The translations under genes were made by a program, and so were the position numbers. This document shows, piece by piece, positions 1 through 9,836 of a stretch of DNA of 56,019 bases. The DNA is from Pseudomonadota bacterium (GTDB lineage: Bacteria; Pseudomonadota; Gammaproteobacteria; Burkholderiales; Rhodocyclaceae). Position 1 is the stretch's first letter; each line of letters starts with the position of its first letter. Location of the stretch: positions 26,069-82,087 of the forward strand of contig JAPLQT010000114.1 of assembly GCA_026399515.1 (NCBI GenBank), written 5' to 3'. Below the pieces are notes generated by a model. That model saw only the letters and a list, made by a program, of their open reading frames with translations, did not search any database and was not told where the DNA came from.

Positions 1-231
1 ACGCTGCGCCTGATAGAGCGCGGCGGACCGTTCCCTGGCCGCCGCGACGGAGTGGTGTTCGGCAACCGCGAACATCGCCTGCCCACCAGGCCACGTGCTT
101 ACTACCATGAATACACGGTGCCGACGCCCGGCCGCCACGATCGTGGGGCACGGCGTATCGTCGCCGGCGAGGCCCGCGAATACTATTACAGCGACGATCA
201 TTACCGGAGTTTCAGGAAAATCCACGAATGA
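1..231 (+). CDS. Guanyl-specific ribonuclease (RNase Sa/T1 family), 5' end outside window
   Basis: The frame is open from base 1 and ends at TGA 229-231, so only the last 76 residues are visible. They match the C-terminal half of secreted microbial RNases of the RNase Sa/barnase group. YYHEYTVPTPG carries the catalytic Glu, RGARRIV the catalytic Arg, and DHYRSF the catalytic His near the end. Family members cleave single-stranded RNA after G and are normally exported; the signal peptide would lie left of the window. The stop overlaps the barstar start (ATGA), so enzyme and inhibitor are translationally coupled. This is an RNase-immunity pair rather than an ordinary degradative enzyme. Confidence is high for the family; the substrate is unknown. 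Confidence 0.9.
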   Translation, partial: TLRLIERGGPFPGRRDGVVFGNREHRLPTRPRAYYHEYTVPTPGRHDRGARRIVAGEAREYYYSDDHYRSFRKIHE

Positions 232-683
232 ATACTCCCCAGGATCATTTCGAAACACTGCTGCGCGATGTCGCTCGCGCCGGGGTATATCACCTGCCTC
301 ATTCACGCCACGGCGGCCACGACGACATCGTTGCCGCCGCCGAAAATTGCGCCTATGTGATGTTCCGGGTCGACCTGTCCCGCGCCGCGGACAAGCAAGG
401 ACTGCTGGCCGCCATCGGCAGGGACATGGCCTTCCCCGAGTGGTTCGGCAGCAACTGGGATGCGCTGGCGGACTGCCTGAACGATCTCGGCTGGCGTCCG
501 GGCGAAGGCTACCTGGTGCTGCTGGAACATTGCGACTTGCTCCACGAGCGCGCCGCGAACGAACTCGCCACCGCGCTGCAGGTCTTCGAGGAAGCCGCCA
601 ACAGTTGGCGGGAACAAGGTGTCGCGCTGTGGTGCCTGGTCGATATGCAGGCCGATGGCATCGCCTGGCTGCCGGGGCTTTGA
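228..683 (+). CDS. Barstar-family ribonuclease inhibitor
   Basis: This 151-residue protein carries the barstar signature around residues 65-85: FPEWFGSNWDALADCL followed by a conserved DLGW. That segment forms the helix that plugs the RNase active site in barstar. There is no signal peptide, as expected of a cytoplasmic antidote that protects the producer before the RNase is exported. The N-terminal 40 residues and the C-terminal tail are longer than in the 90-residue Bacillus barstar, which is common in proteobacterial members. The start overlaps the upstream RNase stop by 4 nt, and the stop overlaps the nudB start (TGATG). All three genes are therefore probably cotranscribed. Confidence 0.9.
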   Translation: MNTPQDHFETLLRDVARAGVYHLPHSRHGGHDDIVAAAENCAYVMFRVDLSRAADKQGLLAAIGRDMAFPEWFGSNWDALADCLNDLGWRPGEGYLVLLEHCDLLHERAANELATALQVFEEAANSWREQGVALWCLVDMQADGIAWLPGL

Positions 684-1147
684 TGGCCGGCGACAAGAGG
701 CCCGTATCGGTGTTGGTAGTGATACACGACACCAAGCTGAACATCCTGTTGCTGGAACGCGCCCGCCGTAAAGATTTCTGGCAGTCGGTCACCGGCAGCC
801 AGGAAGACCAAGAGCCTCTTTACGAAACCGCACGCCGCGAGGTGCTGGAGGAAACCGGCATTTCAGCCAACCCGGAAAACCTCATCGACTGGCGGCTATC
901 CAACCGTTTCGAGATATTCCCGGAATGGCGTTTTCGCTATCCCGCGGGGGTCAGCCACAACCTGGAACATGTGTATAGCCTTTGTGTGCCGTGTGGCACG
1001 CCGATAGTCATCGCGCCGAGCGAACACCTCGACCATCTTTGGCTGCCCTGGCGCGAGGCGGCGGACAAAGTCTTTTCCTGGACCAACCGCGACGCAATCC
1101 TGATGCTCCCCTTATTGCATCAGGACGATGCCGATTTTTCCAGTTGA
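683..1147 (+). CDS. nudB: Dihydroneopterin triphosphate diphosphatase NudB
   Basis: This 154-residue Nudix hydrolase removes pyrophosphate from dihydroneopterin triphosphate, an early step of folate synthesis. RPVSVLVVI at the N-terminus, FWQSVTGSQE and the complete Nudix box (G-x5-E-x7-REVLEETGI) are visible, as are NudB-type motifs: FEIFPEWRFRY, GVSHNLEH and the C-terminal SWTNRDAI. I start it at the ATG that overlaps the barstar stop; the longer open frame upstream is a barstar shadow. In other betaproteobacteria nudB often follows aspS or an endonuclease/phosphatase gene, so the RNase-barstar neighbour may be an insertion here. The 3' end overlaps the convergent small gene by 28 bp. Confidence 0.92.
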   Translation: MAGDKRPVSVLVVIHDTKLNILLLERARRKDFWQSVTGSQEDQEPLYETARREVLEETGISANPENLIDWRLSNRFEIFPEWRFRYPAGVSHNLEHVYSLCVPCGTPIVIAPSEHLDHLWLPWREAADKVFSWTNRDAILMLPLLHQDDADFSS

Positions 1148-1317
1148 ACCTCGATCAATTGTTTGAGACAAGCCGGGCAGTAGCAAGCCGACACTTGATC
1201 CCGGGAGAGATGCAAGGCCGGCAGTTCGGTACACCAACAGGGTTCCGACCCCGTCTGCATGCCGCAGGCGAAAGTCGCGCCGCAGCGCGGGCAGGTGTTT
1301 GGGGACGGCTTGGTCAT
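1120..1317 (-). CDS. Small cysteine-rich CWC-domain protein
   Basis: This 65-residue protein (from the MTKPSP start) has six cysteines in the spacing CPRCGATFAC...CWC followed by CYCPAC. That matches the small 'cysteine-rich CWC' family found next to biosynthetic genes in proteobacteria. The cysteines probably bind a metal, but the function is not known. An in-frame ATG six codons upstream is an alternative start; I prefer the inner one because the conserved part begins there. It converges with nudB and overlaps its last 28 bases, and it diverges from argB across 166 bp that should hold both promoters. Confidence 0.7.
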   Translation of the reverse strand: MTKPSPNTCPRCGATFACGMQTGSEPCWCTELPALHLSRDQVSACYCPACLKQLIEVQLEKSASS

Positions 1318-1381
1318 GGTGTTTGTCCGGATCAAATAAATACTCTAAAAATAATCGCGGCTGTCCGCAAGCGAATCTTGA

Positions 1382-2368
<987 letters not shown>

Positions 2369-2445
2369 AGCTAGTGCCCACTCATGCCAGAATGGCGCTA
2401 AAATAAGCGCCGCGAGCGATCACTGCCGCAAATCGAGAGGAACCT

Positions 2446-4112
<1,667 letters not shown>

Positions 4113-4167
4113 TTAACCGTCTCCCGCTTCTCCTCCCTGAGCGGGTGCCCTGATTCCACACAGCGGA

Positions 4168-4851
4168 TTAAGGCAATTGGCCCCCGGTCTTCTCCCCTTT
4201 GACCGGGGGCTCTTCTTTTTCCGCGGTCTCGTCTGACTCGTCCGTTTCTTCGTCCAGCCAAGCGCCGATCACCGACTCGGCCTCTTCGATGCCGGTCTTC
4301 TTCAGACTGGAAAACAATTGCACCGTGACCTGGCCGCCATATGCAGCGATGGCTTCGCGGACCTGGCGCAAGGTGAGCGTCGCTTCCTGGCGGGACAGCT
4401 TGTCCGACTTGGTCAGCAGGATATGAATGGGATTGCCGGTAGGCACGAACCAGTGGATCATCTGGATATCCAGATCGGTCAGGGGCCGCCGCGAGTCCAT
4501 GATCAGCACCAGTCCTATCAGGTTTTCGCGCCGGGTCAGGTAATGTTCCAGCAGGCCTCGCCACTGTTTGCGCACTGCTTCGGGGACCGCCGCATAGCCA
4601 TAGCCGGGCAGGTCTACCATGCAGGCGCCATTGGGCAGGCGGAAAAAATTGATGAGTTGCGTGCGGCCAGGCGTCTTGCTGACGAAAGCCAGGCGGGTAT
4701 GGCCGGCCAGGGTGTTGATGGCGCTCGATTTGCCGGCATTGGACCGCCCGGCAAAAGCGATCTCCGGGCCCGCCACCGCCGCGGGCGGCAAATTGATCGG
4801 CTTGGCGACGGAGGTTTCAAAAACGGCGTGGCGAAACAATGAGGACGACAT
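4168..4851 (-). CDS. engB: Ribosome biogenesis GTPase EngB (YihA/YsxC)
   Basis: This GTPase of 227 residues, counted from the [11 protein letters not shown] start, is needed for large ribosomal subunit assembly. G1 is [16 protein letters not shown]2/G3 KTPGRTQL and DLPGYGYA, G4 LTKSDKL and G5 FSSLKKTG. The longer open frame to 4914 would add 21 residues unlike the family, so I use the inner ATG, which fits other EngB proteins. The C-terminus has an acidic, probably disordered tail ([14 protein letters not shown]). The gene order cytochrome c4 / engB divergent, then hemB, is common in betaproteobacteria. The 87 bp between the engB and c4 starts must hold two divergent promoters. Confidence 0.95.
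   Translation of the reverse strand: MSSSLFRHAVFETSVAKPINLPPAAVAGPEIAFAGRSNAGKSSAINTLAGHTRLAFVSKTPGRTQLINFFRLPNGACMVDLPGYGYAAVPEAVRKQWRGLLEHYLTRRENLIGLVLIMDSRRPLTDLDIQMIHWFVPTGNPIHILLTKSDKLSRQEATLTLRQVREAIAAYGGQVTVQLFSSLKKTGIEEAESVIGAWLDEETDESDETAEKEEPPVKGEKTGGQLP
4180..4220 (+). terminator. Terminator-shaped hairpin antisense to the engB 3' end
   Basis: A perfect 10-bp stem (GCCCCCGGTC at 4180-4189, GACCGGGGGC at 4201-4210) with an 11-nt loop is followed by TCTTCTTTTT. Read on the plus strand it has the form of an intrinsic terminator, yet no plus-strand gene lies upstream. It sits inside the last codons of engB. It could stop antisense transcription or stabilise the engB mRNA 3' end. Confidence 0.55.
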
Positions 4852-4938
4852 GGTGCGGGCGCGCGGGTCCTGCGGAATGAACATAAGTTGGTATAGAATA
4901 TCAGGTTTATGCAATCCGAGGCTTCAAGGAGTGTCACA

Positions 4939-5583
4939 ATGATTCGCTTCCTGCCGTTGCTTGCCGCAGTCCTGGCCACGACCGTCACCACGGTTTGGGC
5001 CGCCGACCCCGCACCTCCCGCCAAGGCCGATCCGGCCAAAGGCCAGCAGATCGTCTCGACGGTCTGCGTCGCTTGCCACACGGCCGACGGTAACAGCGTC
5101 ATTCCGAACAATCCGAAATTGGCCGGCCAGCACCCCGAATACCTGCTCAAACAGATGAAGAACTTCAAGGGTGAAGGCGGTAAGCCGCCTGAACGCGCCA
5201 ACCCCATCATGAACGCCATGATCGCCGCCTACACCGAAGACCAGATGCGCGACATCGCCGCCTACTTGAGCGAGCAGAAACTCAAGCCCGAAACCTCGAA
5301 AAACCCCGAGACCGTCGAATACGGACGCAAGCTTTTTCGCGCTGGCGATCAGGCCAAGGGCCTGCCTGCCTGCGCCGCCTGCCATGGCCCGAGCGGGAGC
5401 GGGATACCGGGACAGTATCCGCGTATCGCCGGTCAGTTCATCGAGTACACCGAACTGCAATTGAAAAGTTTTCGGGCCGGCGAGCGCGCCAACGACCCGA
5501 ACAAGATGATGCGCATGGTGGCCATCAAGATGACGGATGCCGAAATCAAGGCTGTTTCGGATTACGTCGCCGGCCTGCGCTAA
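4939..5583 (+). CDS. Dihaem cytochrome c4
   Basis: This periplasmic electron carrier has 214 residues and two haem-binding motifs, CVACH (about residue 45) and CAACH (about residue 145), in two similar halves. This is the cytochrome c4 architecture. Each half has a distal Met candidate (PIMNAMI, NKMMRMV). The signal peptide runs to the cleavage site VWA-ADPAP. I use the ATG at 4939, preceded by AAGGAG with 8-nt spacing, instead of an in-frame ATG ten codons upstream. Cytochromes c4 pass electrons to terminal oxidases. In many betaproteobacteria resB/ccsA (cytochrome c maturation) follow directly; here they do not. The gene ends at a strong terminator. Confidence 0.95.
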   Translation: MIRFLPLLAAVLATTVTTVWAADPAPPAKADPAKGQQIVSTVCVACHTADGNSVIPNNPKLAGQHPEYLLKQMKNFKGEGGKPPERANPIMNAMIAAYTEDQMRDIAAYLSEQKLKPETSKNPETVEYGRKLFRAGDQAKGLPACAACHGPSGSGIPGQYPRIAGQFIEYTELQLKSFRAGERANDPNKMMRMVAIKMTDAEIKAVSDYVAGLR

Positions 5584-5606
5584 ACACCCGTCGGTAGCGA
5601 TATGGC

Positions 5607-5633
5607 AAGGGTGGCGAGCGCCACCCTTTTTTT
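5607..5633 (+). terminator. Rho-independent terminator of the cytochrome c4 gene
   Basis: A perfect 9-bp stem AAGGGTGGC/GCCACCCTT with a GAGC loop runs straight into seven T residues, 24 bp after the stop codon. Confidence 0.9.
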
Positions 5634-5662
5634 ATTTCCCAGTAGTATGTGGAGACTTGACG

Positions 5663-5689
5663 GGAATTGGGAATAAACCGGACACCGTC
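5663..5689 (+). promoter_or_regulatory. Possible ECF-type promoter for the sigma factor operon
   Basis: GGAATT and CGTC are separated by 17 bp, about 105 bp before the leader frame. GGAA-type -35 elements and CGTC -10 elements are typical of ECF sigma factors, which often transcribe their own genes. This is a pattern match only, and other readings of the 190-bp gap are possible. Confidence 0.3.
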
Positions 5690-5793
5690 GTTGTTCATGA
5701 GGTGAGACTATCCGAAACCACGCCGGTGTTGCATCATATGAACAACTCTGTCGCAACCCGTCACTTGCCTTCCACGAAACTGCGGAGCCGTTT

Positions 5794-5829
5794 ATGTCCA
5801 TATCCGTAAGTTCCAGTACGCGTCCCTGA
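5794..5829 (+). CDS. 11-codon leader frame abutting the sigma factor start
   Basis: ATG at 5794 has a CGGAG Shine-Dalgarno about 7 nt upstream and encodes MSISVSSSTRP. Its TGA stop (5827-5829) is directly followed by the sigma factor ATG, with no base in between. The sigma ATG itself has no recognisable Shine-Dalgarno. This suggests that ribosomes ending on the leader restart on the sigma gene. A chance occurrence cannot be excluded for so short a frame. Confidence 0.4.
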   Translation: MSISVSSSTRP

Positions 5830-6342
5830 ATGCATTCCCGCGACGCCATTGTCGCCGAGATTCCCCGCCTGCGCCGGTACGCCCACGCGCTGCTGGGAGC
5901 AACCAATCGCGCCGACGATCTGGTTCAGGACACGCTGGAACGTGCGCTGTCCCGCTGGCGCTTGTGGCAACCTCTGGGTGACCAGGGAACACCGCGCGCC
6001 TGGCTGTTCGCCATCATGCACAATCTATTCATCAATCAATTGAAAGCCGGGAGGGCGATCGAATTTCGTCCCGACGATGAACTGCCCGACCTGCCGACCC
6101 GCCCGACCCAAGACGATGGGCTTGCCCTGCGCGACCTGAGCCGGGCATTGGCCAGCCTGCCCACCGACCAACGTGAAATCCTGCTGCTGATCGGACTGGA
6201 GGAACTCTCCTACCAGGAGTCCGCCAGAGTATTGGGCGTACCGCTGGGAACCGTGATGTCGCGGCTGTCGCGCGCGCGCGCCAGACTGCGCGCCTTGCTG
6301 GAAGAAGAAGTCGGTGGCGGCATCCTGAAAGTGATCAAATGA
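5830..6342 (+). CDS. ECF-family RNA polymerase sigma factor
   Basis: This 170-residue protein has the two-domain ECF layout. Region 2 (about residues 10-75) contains NRADDLVQDTLERAL and the DNA-melting stretch GTPRAWLFAIMHNLFIN. Region 4 (about 105-160) contains LPTDQREILLLIGLEELS and the HTH SYQESARVLGVPLGTVMSRL. The start cannot move upstream because an in-frame TGA precedes the ATG. It overlaps the anti-sigma gene by 4 nt (ATGA) and lies upstream of msrPQ. It probably controls periplasmic oxidative repair, although no regulon is visible directly. ECF/anti-sigma pairs governing MsrP-type enzymes are known from the reactive-chlorine response of Azospira (SigF/NrsF). The anti-sigma factor here is of a different type. 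Confidence 0.92.
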   Translation: MHSRDAIVAEIPRLRRYAHALLGATNRADDLVQDTLERALSRWRLWQPLGDQGTPRAWLFAIMHNLFINQLKAGRAIEFRPDDELPDLPTRPTQDDGLALRDLSRALASLPTDQREILLLIGLEELSYQESARVLGVPLGTVMSRLSRARARLRALLEEEVGGGILKVIK

Positions 6343-7151
6343 ACTCGAACTCACAATCCATCCCGACGCCGATCGGCGAAAACGACCTGCATGCCCAGGC
6401 CGACGACCGGCTGGCCGGACCGCGCCGCGTCGAAGTGGAGATTTGGCTGGCCAGCCATCCGCAGGAAGCCGGGCAGGTCGCCGCCTGGCGCGCGCAGAAT
6501 GCCATGCTGCATCGTGCTTACGACAACATCCTGGATGCGCCGCTTCCCGCTCGCCTGGTCGACGCCAGCCGCCGGTCGGCTCTGGCCGCCAACCAGCGGT
6601 CCTGGCACATGGTGGCGGCTGTCGCCTGGCTGGCGCTCGGCGGCGTGATCGGCTACTGGATGCACGACGATGCAGCTCTTTCCTCCAATGCCCAGTCGTT
6701 AGTGTCTTTGCCGCGCCAGGCAGCCATTGCCCATGCGGTCTACAGCCCGGAGGTTCGCCATCCGGTGGAAGTCGGGGCGGAACAGGAGGCGCATCTATCC
6801 GCCTGGCTGTCGAAGCGGCTGGGAGCGCCGCTCAAGCCGCCACACCTGGAAAATGCCGGCTACGCCCTGGTCGGCGGCCGCCTGTTGCCCGGGGAAAGCG
6901 CGGCCGGCGGTGGCGCCGTGGCGCAATTCATGTACCAGGCGAGCACCGGCCAGCGCCTGACGCTTTACGTGCGCAACGATGTGAAAGGGTCGAGCGAGAC
7001 CGCCTTCCGCACGGCCCAGGAGGGCGGCATCCGGGTCTTTTATTGGCTCGATGGCCGCTTCGGTTATGCCCTCTCGGGGGACACCGCAGCGTTCACTTCC
7101 GCCGAACTGCTGCGCATTGCCACGCTCGTCTATCGCCAACTCAATCCTTGA
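6339..7151 (+). CDS. Membrane-bound anti-sigma factor, cysteine-free
   Basis: This 270-residue protein has a cytoplasmic N-terminal part of about 85 residues, including a DDRLAGPRRVEVEIWLASHP region typical of RsiW/FecR-like anti-sigma domains. One transmembrane helix follows (about 88-107, MVAAVAWLALGGVIGYWM), then a periplasmic domain of about 160 residues. It contains no cysteine, so the zinc-binding HxxxCxxC switch of ZAS anti-sigma factors is absent. Release must come from proteolysis or a periplasmic ligand. The periplasmic domain has HLENAGYALVGGRLLPGES, a pattern seen in anti-sigma factors of this operon type. The gene is coupled to the sigma gene by a 4-nt overlap and is followed 72 bp later by msrP. 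Confidence 0.85.
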   Translation: MNSNSQSIPTPIGENDLHAQADDRLAGPRRVEVEIWLASHPQEAGQVAAWRAQNAMLHRAYDNILDAPLPARLVDASRRSALAANQRSWHMVAAVAWLALGGVIGYWMHDDAALSSNAQSLVSLPRQAAIAHAVYSPEVRHPVEVGAEQEAHLSAWLSKRLGAPLKPPHLENAGYALVGGRLLPGESAAGGGAVAQFMYQASTGQRLTLYVRNDVKGSSETAFRTAQEGGIRVFYWLDGRFGYALSGDTAAFTSAELLRIATLVYRQLNP

Positions 7152-7223
7152 GTCAGCAATAGTTCGTAAGGTTTTGCCCTCCACCGCGACCAACAAGCAT
7201 AATCCAGACAAACGAGGGCCTCC

Positions 7224-8162
7224 ATGCTGATTCGAAATCCTGCCGACCTGGTTCCATCCGAGATCACGCCCCGGGGCGTATTCGACAATCGTCGCGAATT
7301 TCTCAAGGCCGCCGCCGGCACGACGCTCGGCTTGGCCCTGCAACCCATGTCTGACGCCTTTGCCGCCGAGAAATTGGCCGCGGCGACGAAGAGTCCGTTC
7401 AGCACGGAGGAAAAGCCGACCGCCTACAAGGATGTCACCGGCTATAACAATTTCTACGAGTTCGGCACCGACAAGAGCGATCCGGCGGAGCATGCGCACA
7501 CACTCAGGACACGGCCCTGGACCATCAGTGTCGAGGGCTTGGTGAAACAGGCGAAGACCTTCGCCATCGACGATCTCATCAAGCTCGTGCCGCTCGAAGA
7601 GCGCATCTATCGGATGCGCTGTGTCGAAGGCTGGAGCATGGTCATCCCCTGGCTGGGCCTGCCGCTGGCGACCCTGTTGAAACAGGTCGAACCGCTGGGC
7701 GCGGCCAAATATGTCGAATTCATTTCTGCCGCCGATCCCAAGACCATGCCCGGCGTTAGCAGCCGCGTACTCGACTGGCCTTACATCGAAGGCCTGCGTC
7801 TCGACGAAGCCCAGCATCCCCTGTCGATACTCGCTGTCGGGCTGTATGGCGAAGTGCTGCCCAACCAGAACGGCGCGCCACTGCGCCTGGTGGTCCCGTG
7901 GAAATACGGCTTCAAGAGCGGGAAATCCATCGTCAAGATCCGCCTCGTCGAGCGTGAACCGCAAACCTCCTGGGTCAAGGCGAATGCCCGCGAATACGGC
8001 TTCTACTCCAACGTCAATCCGGAGGTCGATCACCCGCGCTGGAGCCAGGCCACGGAACGGCGCATCGGCGAATTCATCAAGCGCAAGACGCTGCCGTTCA
8101 ACGGCTATGCCGATCAGGTCGGGAAACTGTATGCAGGGATGGACTTGAAAAAGTATTACTGA
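7224..8162 (+). CDS. msrP: Protein-methionine-sulfoxide reductase catalytic subunit MsrP
   Basis: This 312-residue periplasmic molybdenum-cofactor enzyme of the sulfite oxidase fold was formerly called YedY. It reduces methionine sulfoxide in envelope proteins damaged by hypochlorite and related oxidants. A twin-arginine signal is seen at [15 protein letters not shown], with cleavage after about residue 48. The molybdenum-ligating cysteine lies in [14 protein letters not shown], and downstream motifs include [24 protein letters not shown] and [12 protein letters not shown]. The stop overlaps the start of its haem partner msrQ by one base. The upstream ECF sigma/anti-sigma genes are the likely regulators. 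Confidence 0.95.
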   Translation: MLIRNPADLVPSEITPRGVFDNRREFLKAAAGTTLGLALQPMSDAFAAEKLAAATKSPFSTEEKPTAYKDVTGYNNFYEFGTDKSDPAEHAHTLRTRPWTISVEGLVKQAKTFAIDDLIKLVPLEERIYRMRCVEGWSMVIPWLGLPLATLLKQVEPLGAAKYVEFISAADPKTMPGVSSRVLDWPYIEGLRLDEAQHPLSILAVGLYGEVLPNQNGAPLRLVVPWKYGFKSGKSIVKIRLVEREPQTSWVKANAREYGFYSNVNPEVDHPRWSQATERRIGEFIKRKTLPFNGYADQVGKLYAGMDLKKYY

Positions 8163-8848
8163 TGGTCTGGCCCGTCGTCTACAACCCGACTCAGCGGCAA
8201 CTGTCCGCGCTCAAGACCCTGCTATTCCTGGTTTGCCTGTTGCCCCTGGCGCGGCTGGGCTGGGGATTATGGAGCGACCAGTTGGGCGCCAATCCGATCG
8301 AGTTCATCACGCGCTCGCTGGGCACCTGGACGCTGAACTTCCTGCTGATCACCCTGACGGTCTCGCCGCTGCGCAAGCTCACCGGCTGGCACTGGTTGCT
8401 GCGTCTGCGGCGCATGCTCGGACTGTTTGCCTTCTTCTATGTCATGCTGCACCTCACCACCTACCTCTGGCTGGACCAGTTTTTCGATTGGACGGCGATC
8501 GTTAAGGACATCCTCAAGCGCCCCTTCATCACCGTCGGCATGTCCGCCTTTGTCCTGCTGGTGCCGCTCGCCGCGACATCCAACCATGCCATGATCCGGC
8601 GCATCGGCGGCAGGCGCTGGCAACAACTGCACCGATCGATCTATGTCATCGCGATTTTCGCGGTGGTGCATTACTGGTGGCTGGTGAAGAAGGACGTGAC
8701 CCTGCCGGCGCTATATGCGGTGTTGCTGGCCTTGCTGTTGGGCATGCGCGCGCTGTGGCGTGAACAGGAGCGACGGCAGCAGTTGGCGCATGTCAGTCCG
8801 TTGGCGAAAAAGCGCGGCAAGGTCATCCCGATCGCTGCCCGGCAGTAA
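8162..8848 (+). CDS. msrQ: Haem-binding membrane subunit MsrQ
   Basis: This 228-residue inner-membrane b-type cytochrome of the ferric reductase-like group has about six helices and was formerly called YedZ. It carries electrons from the quinone pool to MsrP. Candidate haem histidines are in FFYVMLHLTTYLW, RRWQQLHRSIYVI and FAVVHYWWLVKKD. SLGTWTLNFLLITLTVSPLR is a strongly conserved family segment. Start and stop junctions show tight coupling with msrP. The 3' end meets the convergent small gene at 8849 with no spacer, so there is no room for a separate terminator. Confidence 0.95.
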   Translation: MVWPVVYNPTQRQLSALKTLLFLVCLLPLARLGWGLWSDQLGANPIEFITRSLGTWTLNFLLITLTVSPLRKLTGWHWLLRLRRMLGLFAFFYVMLHLTTYLWLDQFFDWTAIVKDILKRPFITVGMSAFVLLVPLAATSNHAMIRRIGGRRWQQLHRSIYVIAIFAVVHYWWLVKKDVTLPALYAVLLALLLGMRALWREQERRQQLAHVSPLAKKRGKVIPIAARQ

Positions 8849-9010
8849 TCACTCCTCGACCAGGTTCCCGTTCTCGCGTCGCTGGCGTGACTTCAGGCGG
8901 GCTCTGGCAGCGCGCTTGTCGATTCGCTGATGAGCGCCGCCTTTCCTGAGCAGCGGATCCGCCGCCAGTGGATTGCGCGGTTTGATTCGGATTTGTTTGG
9001 CGCGTTTCAT
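8849..9010 (-). CDS. Small basic protein, 53 residues
   Basis: The start codon overlaps the bioC stop (ATGA), and the stop lies at the msrQ stop with no base in between, so the space is fully used. The product is rich in Arg and Lys (MKRAKQIRIKPRNPLAADP, LLRKGGAHQRIDKRAARARL) and contains no hydrophobic core. Short proteins with a KPRNPL...RKGGAH pattern are, as far as I recall, conserved in betaproteobacteria, without known function. A nucleic-acid-binding role would fit the charge but is a guess. Translational coupling to bioC supports real expression. Confidence 0.65.
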   Translation of the reverse strand: MKRAKQIRIKPRNPLAADPLLRKGGAHQRIDKRAARARLKSRQRRENGNLVEE

Positions 9011-9831
9011 TTGAAGCGCACGATGGCACGGCCATCGGAGATGTTGCGTGGCTGGGCCTTCCAGGCATGGCCATAAACAATTTCGAAGCTGGCCGGCAGA
9101 CGATTTTCGCTGCGCTGCGCCTCATACGCCCGGAAGACCCGCCGCCAGTCGCGCCAGGGCAGATGGCCGAAGAGGGTGTTGCGCACCCCAAGATGGCGCT
9201 GATCGCGGATCAGGCCGCGTGCTCCGGCATAGGTCAGGGTGATCATCTCCATGTCCATCACCGGATCGGCGAAGCCGGCCGCCAGCAGCATGTCGCCGAT
9301 GTCGTGCATGTCGTGGAAGCGCCGCAGCGGGACCGCCTGGTCGGCAATGCCGGCGTCATGACAGGCGGCGCGCAATTCCTTGAGCGTGTCCGGGCCGAGC
9401 ATGGCGAACATCAGCAGGCCGCCGACTTCGAGGGTACGCTGAAATTCGCGCAAGGCCGGCAGCGGATCGGCTAGCCAGTGCAACAACAGATTAGACCAGA
9501 TCAAGCCGAGGCTGGCCGACGCCAGCGGCAAAGCCCGCACATCGGCATTCAAGAGACGCGGGCTGTGGCGCATCAGACGTTGCAGGAGAGGTGTGGCGGC
9601 GCCCGTGGCATGCAGCATCGGCAGCGCGAAATCGATCGCCAGGGGTAGCGCCGCCCGGTAGCGCCGTTGCAGTTCGCGGATACCCTCGCCGCTGGCGCAA
9701 CCGATGTCGGCGACGCGCCCAGGGGCAATATTCACATAATCGAGGCGTTCGGCCATGCGCAGGCCGGTCTCGTGCGCCAGCACCGCCGCCGCAGCGTAGG
9801 TCGAGGCAGCGCGGGCGAAATCCTGCTTCAC
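9007..9831 (-). CDS. bioC: Malonyl-ACP O-methyltransferase BioC
   Basis: This class I SAM-dependent methyltransferase methylates malonyl-ACP so that it can enter fatty-acid elongation as a disguised biotin precursor. I choose a GTG start at 9831, giving 274 residues beginning MKQDFARAASTYAAAAVLAH. That matches the normal BioC opening and lies 5 nt after the bioB stop. The frame upstream of it only reads through bioB. Motif I is VADIGCASGEGI, and the post-motifs LIWSNLLLHWLADP and LEVGGLLMFAMLGPDTLKEL are typical of BioC. The operon order is bioB-bioC-small basic protein. Confidence 0.93.
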   Translation of the reverse strand: MKQDFARAASTYAAAAVLAHETGLRMAERLDYVNIAPGRVADIGCASGEGIRELQRRYRAALPLAIDFALPMLHATGAATPLLQRLMRHSPRLLNADVRALPLASASLGLIWSNLLLHWLADPLPALREFQRTLEVGGLLMFAMLGPDTLKELRAACHDAGIADQAVPLRRFHDMHDIGDMLLAAGFADPVMDMEMITLTYAGARGLIRDQRHLGVRNTLFGHLPWRDWRRVFRAYEAQRSENRLPASFEIVYGHAWKAQPRNISDGRAIVRFK

Positions 9832-9836
9832 GGGGT

